DNA of 64,000 bases from Kappaphycus alvarezii (GCA_002205965.3 NADL03000049.1:124001-188000); one strand, 5' to 3'; shown: positions 1 to 12,189, counted from the stretch's first letter. Notes: a model not told the origin generated them from the letters alone. A program made the numbers and translations.

Positions 1-560
1 ACATTTGCATCAGCATCCTCCGGCTCCTCTGCCTCATCTTCCCCCTCTGATTCCTCTGACTAATCCATAAATTGACTGCGGACCTACTCACGAACGTGTT
101 CCCGGTATATCCATTTGGAATATTCAACGCAGCCAATCGGCCCATTGGCCACCCCACACAGGACGGTAATGGGACGGCGGGCCTTGAATGCTCCGGAGAT
201 CGTGAGGAGCGGGCGGATGTGGGTCATGCTGAGGACAAAGTGGGCTGACCAATAGAGTGGTTGATGCCAAGGGTGTTGGTTCAACGAGAAATTTATACAA
301 ATTTCAATAAGGTAATGTCTTCGACAACTTCTACGGCCTTTGGTGAGATAAAAAATGCGAGACGATGTTGCGGCTTTGATTTTGTATGCATTCGGGGGAA
401 AAATCTGCTCTATCATACATCGGAATTGAATTTGGAGGACAAAGCGGATGACGAGTCGAACTGCCTCTTTTCGAAAAAGGAGGACCAAATATTGAAACAA
501 AAAATAGAAAATGGAGCCGTACGGTCAATTCGGATTCATCAAAGCAATGGACTTATGGAA
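1..560 (-). repeat. Dispersed repeat family R1, copy 1 (protein-coding remnant)
   Basis: This is one of three copies in the window; the others are at about 21900-22943 and 63372-64000. On the minus strand it encodes a short protein with the conserved core NGP..., then R(E/D)(H/R)VRE, followed by an acidic Glu/Asp tail that runs off the left edge. The matching DNA continues past the coding part: blocks around 350-500, such as GAATTTGGAGGAC at about 425, recur in copy 2. A minus frame is open at 84-500, but copy comparison suggests the true frame crosses indels. I do not recognise the protein family. Coding-level conservation across diverged copies suggests it was once selected, either as a transposable-element gene or as a multicopy host gene. 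Confidence 0.6.
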
Positions 561-2080
561 TTTATTTTTCTGAAAAGTCAGTGAGACTGGTTTAAAGAAG
601 ATTAAGTCAAGGATGGGTCTCGGGATGACGGAAACAGGAAATTTGCGAAAGGACCTTTTCGTATTAGGATGATGAAAGTCTATCCCAAGCGCACTTATTA
701 ATGGGAGAAATGCCGGAAAATAACAGTAAGTAGTGACAGTGCCTATGAGAGCATGTTGGGATGTACACAGAGAGACTGTGCTGTACGGAATGTACTTCAA
801 TATCGTAAATGGGGAATGCACATATAAAACTGTAATTTTTCCATGAGGAGGTAGTGGTTGTCTGTCTATGGGGGACGTTAGCTGCAGTGCTGTAATGGTT
901 GAAAAGAAGTGTTCATATATTCTATCAGATACGCTAGATGATACCTAGTCGACTTGTATGGTGGTAGTGCTGTACTTGAGGCATATTTGAATACTTAAAA
1001 TACATATGCCCAGTCCATCCACCTCTTGATAGTTTGGTTCCATTACGTGGTGCAAGGATTACGTCTACACTATATTTATTGTAAAATAGATGCACTAATA
1101 TGGTGGAAAGATATGGGATTTTCACTCTTAGAAGATATATTTGATCTATCATAACTTTTTTGGACAAAAAATGATTTTTCTAAATATTTTTGAGTTGTCA
1201 TAACGTTCTTCAGGCAAACAAAATTGAATACCTTAAAACATTGAAGGAAATCGGCCCAGAAAATACGATCTCACCAGAAAACTGTTTTTCTTGAGAGAAA
1301 ATAGAGAGAGAGACCCTTGTACTACTAAAATAAGATAGTGATGTCACAGTTCCTGGTAGTAAAGCTTACTACGATTGATTGCAATCGCAGGTGGCTGCTG
1401 GATCAAAGGACCTAGGATAAGCAATAGATTGTGGCTTTCGGTGACACTGCTAGTATTTTTCGAGATGCTATGTATTCGGAAACGGTGCAGTCCAGCATCG
1501 GTTCCAGGACCAGCGGAGCCGTATATATGAAAAGCCATAGGGCGAAAGTACACCTCAAGGTCATCACTCAGGTCTTGATAACGTCCTTTCTTCACTTTCT
1601 TAGCTCGGGAGAGGAGGAAAGAAGAATGGGAGGAAGTAAAACCACTATATGCGTCAGAATGGGGGCTGATCGCAGTAACATCGTCCCTTTTGGGTCCGGG
1701 GCGAATCGGCGGTCATCAAGGAGAAATTCATGCCTATGAATGCGGGAGACGGGAAGATGGGCATCCTGAGGAGTTAAGCTCGCGATTGGGGCGTAACGCA
1801 TATTTTCTTGTGAATTCTCATAATATTCGGTCAAGTAGCATATTGTGGCGACGAACTGAGACATTTACGCTAGAAAAAACAGCAAAATGATGCTCGGAGA
1901 TGTCGAAAATTGGGTCTGGGAGCCGTTTAGAACCAACACAGAATAGGATGCGCTCTACAAATGAGGAAAGCACGGAACGGGGCTGGAAGAAATTTAAGTA
2001 AGCTATGATAGCACAAGCTGCTCTCTCTGAGTTTTCTCCTTCCGTTGGATGATGGCTACCGTTTGATTCATCAAACAAAA
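561..2080. other. Unassigned sequence
   Basis: I see no recognisable domain. Several short open frames of 60-100 codons occur on both strands (for example 1592-1864 minus and 1431-1739 plus), but they overlap each other and have no motif support. No terminal repeats are evident. Confidence 0.5.
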
Positions 2081-2195
2081 TTTAGAATTCAGACTTACAT
2101 CTACTTCTACCAACTACTCAATATTATCTGAGGATGGATCACCAACAAACCAAAATGATGATATTCTTGTGTATAGCTGCTGATTAAAAATTGTC

Positions 2196-3900
2196 TTGAC
2201 AGCGTACAAAAAGCTGCCATCTTGCGATTTTTGGAGCAATAGGTGGATAAGAGCTACTGTTTTCGACAAAATTCACAAATGCAGGTACATCAGCCCAACT
2301 GTGTGGAGCGTTGAACACAAAAAAGGTAGTAGATGGTTGAAAATGTTGGTGAATGCTTCTAGTGAACAGGAAGGAGGTTTAGACCAGGTTGTATAAAAAG
2401 TACTCGACGACAGCAGGAGAAAAATTTAAACAACCAGTACTAAATTCGAAGTTATTCTAGAAAAGAGACACCAAATATATCAAATACAAGGTTCTGAAGG
2501 CTCGCGTGGCAACTATAAGTGAGAATTTCAGCACTAAACTTAATGGAAAAGTTCAATCGGACCAGTTGGCGAGAAGGCATAAAGTAATTACTGATTGGTG
2601 AGGTGCGAGAAGTTTAGAGAACAATTCGATAAATCCAGTATGGATCTATATCAATCGCGGGCCACGAAGTAGTATGGTCTTGACTTTCAAAATGATGCCT
2701 AAGTACAATGCAAAAATCGCACTGGTGTCTTGGTACAGTGTAAATCCCTGACAACGTTTACTGGCGGGACACTGCTAGGGTATTGGCGGAGATTTCTGTG
2801 AATAATCTTCAATAATTACCCCCGGGGGATCTAAATATGTACAAAGGTTATTTCTGTATTAAATTTGGAGGCTACTGACAGAATAAAAGCATATACAATA
2901 AATATGAGGACCAAGTACAAGGAATTGCAGCAAGTACTTGGTAAGGAACGTATAGGTGATTCAGTGCATCAAAGAAAAGCATAAAACTATGAGTCGCTAT
3001 AGAGAGCACATATCAAGTCCCCATTTTCCATAATAAAAGGGCAGTTCTAACTTTTATCCTTAATGTTGGAAAAAAAATATCCCTTTGATGCATTGTCACA
3101 TTTGTGGATAAATTCCGGTTACATGAATCTAGTACGCCATAATTCCGAAGCGACACGTTTTCCGAAGAAACTTTGGATACAATGGAAACGGAACGCATTG
3201 CGCTCGGTGTAGAGATTGACTCCAAGCGCTCCTGAAACTGATTGATTGTTCTAAGTGGGGTTGAGTGAGGGAAAAGAGAGCAGCGTATGCTATCCATGAG
3301 AAAATCCCGAGCTTGGCGCTGATAGCTTCCTGGAAAGGATGCGTTGGAAGTAATGGGCAAAGTGAAACGCGCAGGTGCTTGGAGATAAGGCGGAAAAGAT
3401 TGAGTTTCAGCGGCCTTGTAGAGGAAGGGTTGGATGATGAAAAGGAAGAGGAAATGTGTATCAGAGGGGAGGTCCTGAATCGTGAAGAGGCCAGAAAAGA
3501 CGGAAGCGAAGCAGCATTTATCTGCTAGAAGTGCAGTAGAAGTCAGAACGAGACTCCGAATACGGTGAAGCAGTTGGGAAAGCTGTCAGAACTCCAATGG
3601 ATTGGGAAAATGCGATTTTTCGAACACACTTAGCGGTCTAGAGTTGGGAAACTCGGCTCCGGAGATTTTGAGATGCGATGGGGTGTAGTGAAGGACTTAG
3701 ATCATGAGATGAACACCAGCGCAATGGTGAAGCACATAGTAGAAAAAATCCCGATTCTGGAGAGCGGAGAGCTGGTCCCAAGATCGGAGACAATTTCTAT
3801 GCGGGATTGAAAATATTACCTTGGGAAACCCTTTCACAGATATTTGAAGCGATCTGTTCATACAACAACGATTTCCATAATTTCGGAATCCATTCTGCAC
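2196..3900 (+). pseudogene. Possible decayed coding region, unidentified
   Basis: Plus-strand frames look protein-like but shift repeatedly: 2196-2396 (66 codons), a stretch near 2490-2610, a stretch near 3080-3220 and 3265-3528 (87 codons, Lys/Arg/Glu-rich). No family is recognised and no catalytic motif can be named. I infer a frameshifted relic from the amino-acid composition and successive open stretches on one strand. It could equally be chance. Confidence 0.2.
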
Positions 3901-3960
3901 AACAGTACTGTCCAGTGCAATAATAGTGCAGTACTGTGCAGTGAAATACAGAAAAAAACA
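3895..3960. repeat. ACAGTAC/CAGTGCA-rich short repeat cluster
   Basis: Within about 65 bp the motifs CAGTACTGT, CAGTGCA and CAGTACTGTGCAGTG follow one another, giving several small inverted repeats. A similar ACTGTA/TACAGT-rich tract occurs at 50360-50690 inside the Copia-A integrase. The function is unknown. Confidence 0.45.
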
Positions 3961-4829
3961 GTGCGCTATGGTTTCATACAGAATAATAAAATAAAATACT
4001 GAAATAATCTACTGTAAACATAACTATCACCGCCAACACACCCACCCAATTCATCCCTACACATTCGGCCATTGCGAATGTTTCCCCTACTCTCGTCGCT
4101 TTCCCTACCGCAGCTGACCCGGAAATGGACATCAGCGCCCCTGCACCTCATCTAGACATCCTCTCCTCGCATACCTCCGGAGCACTCCTTGCGAATCTCG
4201 CTCTCAACTCCGAGCCCTACTGTAAGGTGTCAACTGCTATTGAGCCCTCCAGACACTTTTCTCCTACACCTGCATCCTCCCCTCCCCACCAATGGAGGTC
4301 ACCTCATGGAAATTGACCCCATCACCACCCCTCATACGTCGTCAAAACCCTACTTACCCGCCTATTCTAAATGTTCCGGATGAAATTTTGAAAATAAGGG
4401 TATAAAGGGAGACTAAAATTACAAAGATGGAAATTACGAAGGAAGGGTGTTTATTTTCTCCATAAATACCTACTTTATCCTTATATTTGGAATGAAACCA
4501 TCAAAAAGGTGTAGCTAAATATCTGGTTCCATTTCTTTGATGCCCCAAGCGACGATGTTGGCCCCGATTTCGCCAAGTGTTACCGGATACTCTCTACTCT
4601 CCCGAACGTTTACTTGTACAATGCGGACTCCATGCCCTTAGAAATACTAAAATTGTAGATGAAGACGAGATCTTGGCCTCCACTTTCTTAATCTTGTCAT
4701 GGAGTTCCATGGACGTTTTTTAAGACAAGTTGTTTTTCGGACCTCTCCTTGAATAATGCTCTTCTCTACGTCGTGCCCTTCATAGAAAAGTCTTAAAACT
4801 TGTCCTCCTTTGAAATAATTCAGACCGTT
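3961..4829. other. Unassigned sequence
   Basis: Pyrimidine-rich on the plus strand near 4000-4360, giving overlapping 60-codon Ser/Pro/Thr-rich frames (4125-4316, 4189-4383) with no supporting motif. A minus frame at 4647-4949 overlaps the 3' end of the methyltransferase-like gene. Nothing else is recognised. Confidence 0.4.
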
Positions 4830-5725
4830 ATCGATGGAACGGATACTGGATTTGATATCGGTAGGACGTATATCCGGATCCTGCATTGCAACCATCGACG
4901 TAGCGGAATCCACGGATAAAGTCAGTTTCCGTGAAGATGTCAGAGCCATTTGTTTCTAAGCTCTTCCTCGATATTGAATCGAAATAGCAAGAGACAATTT
5001 TCGGAGCCGCTGAAATGCTAGACGAAAGCAGTCCGCATTTTTCTCGATTGATACGCATTTTCCGCCAGTTTCCCAACAAGCAATTGCGGTACTTAACGTA
5101 CTCGTCCCCCCTCAGGACAAAAAGTTCTTAAAAGTTCGCACAAAACCTTCGTGCTTTTTTACTCAACAAAAACTGGTGACTTCATGCCAGGTTTGAGTGG
5201 TTTACTACGGTTTACAGGGACACTAATGATAGCAGAAAATTTTTGCTTATCTTTTGTTATTATCGCATGATACGGACTTTTCAAGTGTGTTTTAAAACCG
5301 TCAGTTCTTTTTCCCGGTGCTCTGGCAAAAACGCAAATTCAAATGCGTTTTAAGGAAAGTCATCACCACTCCATTCCTGTAGTTCGAAAATGTTCTTGAC
5401 CATAATAAAATGATATTCGGGTCGGGTCCAATGAAACTAAAATCTCGAAACGCAGAAAGCCATTTAGTGTGATGCATAATGGATGTAAACACAAATACAC
5501 ATCCTTCTGGACGTAGTTCTTTAAGGGAAACATGTGCGGCAGCTCTCATTTCTTCGTCTCCTACGAAATTTTCGTAAGCTATACCGGCTCTCGACCGCGA
5601 TTATGGAGTGCCGTGTATGGGATCTGTCAGTAGCATGTCGAACAAAGGGGCATCTTCCTTTATTTCTCCCTTATAAAACATCTGTCATCTCATTTGATGG
5701 CATTGAATACCGAGTTTTTCCATGA
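4830..5725 (-). pseudogene. DNA methyltransferase-like gene (beta-type N4/N6 class), frameshifted
   Basis: Reading the minus strand in three linked frames gives the block order of a beta-class amino-methyltransferase. A DxLLTDPxxG block at about 5625-5660 corresponds to motif IV (DPPY; here the last residues are altered to I-H-G). It is followed by a helix with EEM and L(K/R)P(E/G)G, then the beta-strand VFVFTS at about 5465-5485. After a variable stretch, CPEGGRV at about 5105-5130 corresponds to the strand before motif X/I. It ends with a NRKC...IEKNADCF-like block at about 5020-5060, the usual C-terminal signature. The expected FxGxG glycines are not clear. Frameshifts at about 5600 and 5380 and a stop after GGRV break it. 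Such enzymes methylate adenine N6 or cytosine N4 in DNA; this copy is probably inactive. The upstream minus-strand ORFs at 5757-7218 may be its N-terminal part. DIRS elements can carry a methylase, but this type differs and lies 7 kb from the DIRS recombinase. Confidence 0.5.
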
Positions 5726-5756
5726 CATCTATTCCGTGCCGCTCTGATTGTGCAGT

Positions 5757-7218
5757 TTACAGTCTTTCTGAGCATTGTGTTCGGTGAGCGGATATTTCTT
5801 CATGATTTGAGGAAAAAACGAGCTCCTGAACCTCGAGCATCCGATCTCCTCTGAACTCTGGTGGAGTAGGACCATCTTCTTTCCTGAGCTGTAGACTTTC
5901 CTTAGAAGCGTCTGATGTATCACCATGATAAGCATCGAATTCTGGTTGCGAACCGCTATCCTCTTGTCTCTTCATGCCCAGGTAAGGGTGCAAATTAGCT
6001 CTATCAGAGTCAAGGGATGCCTTATACTTAGCTTCGTTCTGGGGAGCAACAGAAGGACGAGCATGTCTATACTTCTCCAGTATCGTTGATAATATTTCAC
6101 AGTCTTTACTCGCATTTGATTGCACATTATCGTCAAATTTACATGTCTGCAAAAGATTGCGATGAAGTGTTTCCATATCATCTGGCCACCGGTCTTTTTC
6201 CAACAGTCTTTCGAACTTTCTAGCTCTTTCATTTCTGCTTTTGATTTTTGATTTTGATCCAGCAACAGTTTTTAGGAGGCTGACTTGTATCCAACATTCC
6301 GACAGGGACCCTGGAGTCGATAAAGAGTGTGAATCTGAGCTTTTACTTCGTCCTCTTCCTTTGCCCTCAGGAATTCTGTAACGGATTTCAAAGATGTAAT
6401 GTTGACAAATCTTCGGAAACACGAAAGTCAACTAATCCTATAACACTTTGGCTAACGGCTGTTTTCCATTTGTTGCGGCGCATAGTCTAAAAGACTCATC
6501 AAGAATTCCTCTCAATGTGTCATAGAAAGTTGTTTCCACATAGTACTCAGCGGAATGTTTACAATTTTGATGCCTTGCAAGTTGTTTCAGTTTTTCAATA
6601 TCTTTACCGTCTTTAACTACTGTTACATGCATGAAAAAACTTTCCAAGTATCGAAAGCTTCCTTTATTTATTCATTCAATTCCATAAACCTTTGCATGTC
6701 GTCCAAAACTCCAAACCACTTGTATCGAGAGGATGAAATTTGCTTTGCATCTGCCTCCGAAATTTCCTGAGTCTCCATAAAATGATTGACAACATTATGA
6801 TGTAAAGTACCGGTCAGGGGAATTACTATGGGAGAATCGGAACCCGCAACAATTACCACTCCCCTAGTCAAAACTTTATTGCCGCAAAACCCTCTTTCAA
6901 CATTTCCGAAGATCCCTTTCATGCACTCAACACCTGGGCAGCTGATTTCCGGATACATGTAAGTAGAATACATGAAACTTGCTCCACTGTTGTGTTCAAA
7001 GGTCCATCCATGACATCAGCAAACATAGCATTGACCAATTCATCCCCATAACTAATTTCCCTGCATAGATTGGGGTTTTCTCCGCCAGTCTTTTCCTTGT
7101 GCATAGTAATATGCTGAGAGGGGTTCACGTTTTTCGCAGAAGATTTTCTAAGAGGGAATGAAAATGGAGAAGCTCTGAGTATCCTGTATTTTACCCGCTC
7201 GACAAGCCTATTGTACAT
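5757..7218 (-). pseudogene. Unidentified minus-strand gene relic upstream of the methyltransferase
   Basis: Successive minus-strand frames (6919-7218, 6668-6973, 6438-6647, 5757-6431) overlap end to end and could be one frameshifted gene of about 480 codons. The longest piece, 5757-6431 (224 aa), is charged and low in hydrophobics, with no membrane segment. The piece at 6668-6973 contains a compact globular-looking stretch (RGVVIVAGSDSPIVIPLTG). I recognise no domain. It lies about 30 bp upstream of the methyltransferase-like block on the same strand, so a single protein with an N-terminal targeting region is possible. The start near 7218 is only the first ATG of the open stretch. Confidence 0.3.
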
Positions 7219-9410
7219 GTGATTTCCATCTCCGGAATAAACGCCAGCTTAGTATAATTAACAATAGTTGATAAAACCTCCTTGATATTTATTCGGGTGA
7301 CAAAGATGACTTGTTTTTAGTCAGTACCTGCGATTAACAGTGGATTGAGAGGCTTGAGTAATTTTCCTTTCAATAGAAAAGAGAAATTTATTGTAAAGAC
7401 ATACCAATGTTAAACATGAATACGTACAATATGCTCAGAATTCTTTATTAGCTTCGTTTCAATTTTTTAAGTTTTATAAAAATCCCATGATCCAAATTTA
7501 TTCAGTAAGTATTCACATGCAGCTCAATCATTAGAGGCGAACAAGAAAGATAGTCTCTCACTTGAAGCGATGAATTTCGTGATTATCACAAAAAAAGAAA
7601 TAATTTGGCATCATAAATGACAAACTGCATATGTTTCAATCATTTAGAAACTGCATCCGATGCAAAGACGAACAGTAAAACGTATAATATTATGTTTTCT
7701 GAAACGATTGAATAATTTTACACCCTCTTGGAAAAGAATCCCTGACTTAATGTATATTACTTTTTCACCATTTCATTTTTCTCGGATCATTGATTCAACC
7801 TTATCAATTGATTCTCTTGAAAATTTTATGCGTACTTTTAGTCGTAATGAGTCATTAATATTAGGTGCACGTTCTAGATTAAATTTGAAAAATCTTTCAG
7901 GAGTCTTCTTATTATCATATGTTGCTTTCTAACCTCTTAAAAGTTTGCAAGTAATAGTATAAAGACAATATGTCGCTCTCTATAACGCTTTGTGGGCCAT
8001 TTTTAAACAATACTTGAATCATTTATATTTATTTCTGCTGGGTGTAGGACGGTACAGTACATATTTTCAGCAAAAGCGCTTCCGTACATAAAAGGCACTG
8101 TATCATTATGTAAATATAAGCCAATATTGTTATCCTCTTTGAGAGAGGCGTATCTAAGATTAATGCTATCTTATTGAATATTCAAGCCTTATTTTTCACC
8201 TCATAGTTTCTTTTGGGCCGCAAAACAGTTTTAAGCGGCATATTTATTAGCTAGGAACTCTCTAATGCTATGAAGAGTTCAGAAAGCAACCAAAAATTAC
8301 AGTGTATTTCGGACGCAAATATTCGTTCAGATATCTCTCGAATACCTATAAGACCTGGACAATAATTTTTACGCACGGTAAATCAATTTCGCCGCTAGTC
8401 TCAGTCGGTTGGTTTTTATGATCCGATCATGTTGGTCAAAATTTGTTTGAGGAAGTTAATTTTATGTCGTACCATTTTCGCTCTCTCGAAAGGGATCTGT
8501 AGAATTCAGAATCCGTTATAGCTGTCTTAAAAATATCATTACATTTGGTACTGTAATTATGTATCGTAGAGCGTAAGTTTTGTTGCACTAGAGGCCGAAT
8601 CAGCTCTATAATCCTAACCGGAGATCAAATCAGCTGCAGAAGCACCACGATCTTTGAAGCGCTGTCTTCACTTCTAAACTTTTTTTCGACTACGAAAATG
8701 CAACCCAACATATGATTTTGCGTTTTAATCAACGTTTTCATCCATATGGATGAAAGGTTCAAGACTATTAGTTAAGAGCACTATCTATTGTGAAATATCA
8801 ATATCGATAAATACATCCGTCGTTATTCACGATTAAAAGTCTGTAAAAATATCAAAACTACGTCTCACATTGGACAAATCAAATTCGTTTCACTGATATA
8901 TGCCTCTGTCGGGTGTTTTTAATGGCTGTTGAGACCGGCATAACCAGAAAATTATAACTACCAAGACAATAAACAGTACAATAAGTCTCATTCCTATAGG
9001 TTCTTGTGCACTTGTATCCTTGAATGTGTAACTAGAATTTTGATATCGCTATGCAGATCCTGAATACCTTTAGAGCTCAAGGTCTATCCATGTTCTTCTC
9101 AGTTTGTATTCTTTTCCCGCAATCGTCTTGCAAAAAATAAACAGGAGTTCATCCAGATATTTTTTGTTGAAACATTTTCTTACAGCTCTCTAACGATAAT
9201 ATTAGTATCAGTCCCATGCTTACATGTTTTTGGGCAGGAAAACACAGTCAAATCTCTCATCACTGTTTTGTTATAACCTTAAATTCGCATAAGTTTACTT
9301 TCGTTTCCCTCAGAGATATCATCCAGGAGGATAGGTCAATATTTCCTTTGCTCTGGTTTTCTAGGTGAATCGTGCCGAATAAATTGAAAATCATGCACTG
9401 TTATCTTCTT
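7219..9410. other. AT-rich tract with no recognisable gene
   Basis: No frame here carries a recognisable motif; the longest (7660-7932 plus, 90 codons) is AT-driven with many Ile/Phe/Leu/Asn residues. Stops are frequent in all frames. I see no long terminal repeat, tandem array or RNA gene. Confidence 0.5.
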
Positions 9411-9414
9411 TTGA

Positions 9415-9606
9415 CATCTGAGTGGTACTTCTGAGAGAAATACAGGTTCCTCCTCGGGCATTGGTGAGTCCGGTTCCTCTTCGGGCATTGTTAAGTCCGG
9501 TTACTACTCGGGAATTTCTGATAAATACTGGAAAAAGATGGGGGAACATTCTTATTCCGGTTATTCTCTACCTAAACCTACACAGTCTGTTGATGAAGAG
9601 CTCTAG
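9415..9606 (+). other. Open stretch encoding Gly/Ser-rich repeats
   Basis: Between TGA at 9412 and TAG at 9604 a plus frame is open with no ATG at its front. It encodes three nine-residue repeats of the type GSSSGI(G/V)(E/K)S, then a Tyr-rich segment. Downstream plus frames (9640-9760 and 9975-10150) may be the same decayed gene. The product is unknown. Confidence 0.3.
9445..9525 (+). repeat. 27-bp tandem repeat, three units
   Basis: Units at 9445-9471, 9472-9498 and 9499-9525 each begin GGTT(C/A)CT and contain CTCGGG. Unit length is a multiple of three, so the repeats keep frame and encode a repeated Gly-Ser motif. Units 1 and 2 differ at few positions; unit 3 is more diverged. Confidence 0.75.
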
Positions 9607-10120
9607 ACACAGAAAATTGGTCATGTACATTGAATTTATCCCAAAAAGCGTACATAATGCTCCAGGATCCACCCAAGAAGTAAGCATGAGAAAATTTGTT
9701 TACGAAAGAAGAGAAAATTGGCTGTCGCACATGTCACCACCAAAAGTTTTTGTTCAATGAAATGCTGTGATACAATGAAGCGCTTCATACACACTGACGT
9801 TCGGTATTAAAGAACAAAGGTGCCACTAGAGCTGTTATTGTCTCAGTCAAGTCGTCGATCGTATTTAAGCGGGTTACTGGAACCCAACTCGAAGTTGTAT
9901 TACTTCAACGGAATGGCAGTTTTCTATAGATTCTTGGAACAAGAGTTTGGTTTTTCACCATACATAGAGGCTTCAGTGAAGCAGACGCCTTACGCAAAAA
10001 ATTCGGTTGCTTCAAGATCCTTAATCTAAGAAAATCTGCAGTCCAAAAAGACGGTGTAATCTGCTATCTTGAACGGCTTGCAGAGAGCACTGCAGATAAT
10101 ATCCCTAATAAGAATCACCT

Positions 10121-10187
10121 ACGATGTATCGTACATAAAAAAAGTATTTACTGAAAGAAATACGTTATGTACGACGTATCGTACATA
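10121..10187. repeat. Pair of palindromic GTATCGTACAT sites
   Basis: Two near-palindromic sites, TACGATGTATCGTACAT and ATGTACGACGTATCGTACAT, lie about 45 bp apart. Related sites recur at about 19385-19402 and 19625-19646, beyond the end of the PiggyBac-like gene. They could be subterminal repeats or transposase binding sites of the element that carried that gene, or an unrelated protein-binding motif. Confidence 0.5.
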
Positions 10188-10463
10188 AAAAGAGAATACT
10201 GAGGATCATTACCAGCAACATACAGAAGGAATCCGTGCTGTTATCCATTTGGTTGATAGTCAGTTGGTAAGAGGAACCCCCAAAGACTTATTTTTAAGTG
10301 AGGTGGAAAACTGACCGTTTGAAACGTATCTGTATAGACAAATTTATGTTGCCATCGCGACTTAGCATTCGCTCCAGACCTTGACGCTCTCAGTGTCACG
10401 AAATCACATTTCATACACTGTTCATGCAGCTCTGATCGTTCCATCAACATCATTTAATTCGTT

Positions 10464-10898
10464 ATGCCGTCCGACACTCCTGATTTGTCCCATACTCTTA
10501 CTAGTACTGGTCTTGCCGCATCAGCGTCACAAGAAAACGAAGCAAACCTGAATTCACAATCTCAACACGAAAAAACTGGCGCAAACACCACACGAAGAAG
10601 CTCCGAATCGACTAATGCAGCTCGTGGACGAAACGCCAACGCGGAAGGAAGAGGGCGCGGCATGGTTCGCGCGGGCAGAACGAGTGCCAGGGATAGAAGT
10701 ACAGGAAGATCAAGAGGTGTTGATCGAAGAGGGGAGACTATTTCAAGATCATCAACGCAAATAGATGCTGCAGAGGGCGGAAGAATCAAAACGGTATTAG
10801 ATGAAGATGTAAAGATGTACAACCGTTTCATAACTGATGTCTTTCCAGAAAGAACAAGGCTATTCTGTCGATCCGCACTCTACAGAATGAACAATTAA
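10464..10898 (+). CDS. Hypothetical RG-rich N-terminal-type protein
   Basis: This is an intact 144-codon frame with a clean ATG. Residues 1-45 are Ser/Thr/Asn-rich. Residues 50-90 hold repeated Arg-Gly and Arg-Ser pairs (RGRNANAEGRGRG), typical of a nucleic-acid-binding disordered tail. The last 35 residues look folded (MYNRFITDVFPERTRLFC). No domain is recognised. It sits between palindromic sites (10.12 kb) and a DIRS-like insertion, with a plus-strand transposase beyond that insertion. It may be the N-terminal exon or fragment of that transposase gene, cut by the insertion; this is inference. It could also be an independent small protein or a non-coding open frame. Confidence 0.4.
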   Translation: MPSDTPDLSHTLTSTGLAASASQENEANLNSQSQHEKTGANTTRRSSESTNAARGRNANAEGRGRGMVRAGRTSARDRSTGRSRGVDRRGETISRSSTQIDAAEGGRIKTVLDEDVKMYNRFITDVFPERTRLFCRSALYRMNN

Positions 10899-11817
10899 CT
10901 ACGAGTGAGAAAACTAGAACATTGTTGTTCAAGTTACATTATTCTATTCTGCAATGACGTTCTTCAATAATGAATGGCTTGGATGAATGAGCTTATCGTC
11001 ATTAAGCAACAAAACAGGGCAACACTGACGCTTGCAGACATGAATTTTAAACCATAAAGAAACAAAAACAATTTATCAAAGCAAATAATAGCTAAAAGCA
11101 ACAGGGATAACTAAATAATACGCATTACAGCAATCAGGGATAACTTATGCAGCTGACTTGCTCCAGTAGCTGGGACCGATTTGAACCTTTGTGTTGCACG
11201 TTTGCTCGAGACAGAACTGGTAATGGCAGGGTTAAAAATGCTTGATTACTCGAATCTCCGGATGCTGGTGTACAGCGGCTATGGACGCGGGGCGCTTCTT
11301 CAGGGGATGGTACCCCATTAGGATGTAGTTTGAAGCTTCCGTTTGGTGTCAACCTTATTTGTCTTGAGTGGACGTACGCTGCTAGCAAGGCCAGCCTGGG
11401 GAGGCACACAAAGGGGAGAGGAGGTTCCAGCGAAAAGCGTGTGAGTTGCCAGAACCGAGAATAATGGGCCGGGATTAATGTAATGGTGGAATTGGATGAT
11501 GTGATCTGCGTGTCTCCCCAGACGCTGAAATCACTGTCCGGTTCCATTCGTTCCATCATGCGTACGATTGGGTAACCTCTTTGGATTTGGTATGTTCGCG
11601 TCGCAAGAGTGTAAGGAGAGTAGCGCGGTCATACGCCCGTAACCATATGGGCGTTGATCCTCTGACCAGAATCAAATCAAATTTTCCACCGGTTGCTGAG
11701 TCTGCGAGACACTTGAATCATCAAAACAGCCATAATAAAAAAAAAAATCATAAAACAAATAAAGAACAAATGAAGGCTTGTGATTGGGCCATGAGGATGA
11801 ATGGAGAGCGGTAGGCC
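10899..11817. other. Unassigned spacer before the DIRS-like element
   Basis: A minus-strand frame of 141 codons (11134-11559) and a plus-strand frame of 77 codons (11581-11814) are open, but neither has a recognisable motif. A long A-run occurs near 11737-11750. I cannot say whether this belongs to the DIRS-like element or to the sequence it entered. Confidence 0.35.
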
Positions 11818-11843
11818 GGAGAACAGCGACGACTTGAGGGACC
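11818..11843 (+). repeat. Candidate terminal direct repeat of the DIRS-like element, left
   Basis: It reads ...GCGACGACTTGAGGGACC and matches 16563-16588 (GCGACGACTTTAGGGACC) at about 24 of 26 positions in the same orientation. Confidence 0.5.
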
Positions 11844-12189
11844 AGAAGTTGTGGCAAAGATTTCCAAGTTGTCGGTTATATGGACCTGTTCGACGGGTTC
11901 TGATCGCACATTAAGTCTTTGAGCAACGGTAGGCTGCCAACGTGGTCTTATCTAGAGTGGCTTACAGCACCGCATATGCAAATGCACCCGAGATGCAGAC
12001 GTCAGCGTGACTTGCTTCCAGTTGTGGATCACAGCCACGTCGAAGCCCCCTTATCATATTCACCCATAATTTTCCAATCATTCACCGAATTTAAACTATA
12101 GAGAAAACCAAATGTACCAGAGGTACGTGAGAACGAGTGAGGTCACACAAGTGACCGAAGAAGAAGTAAGAATCATCACATTGCAACAC

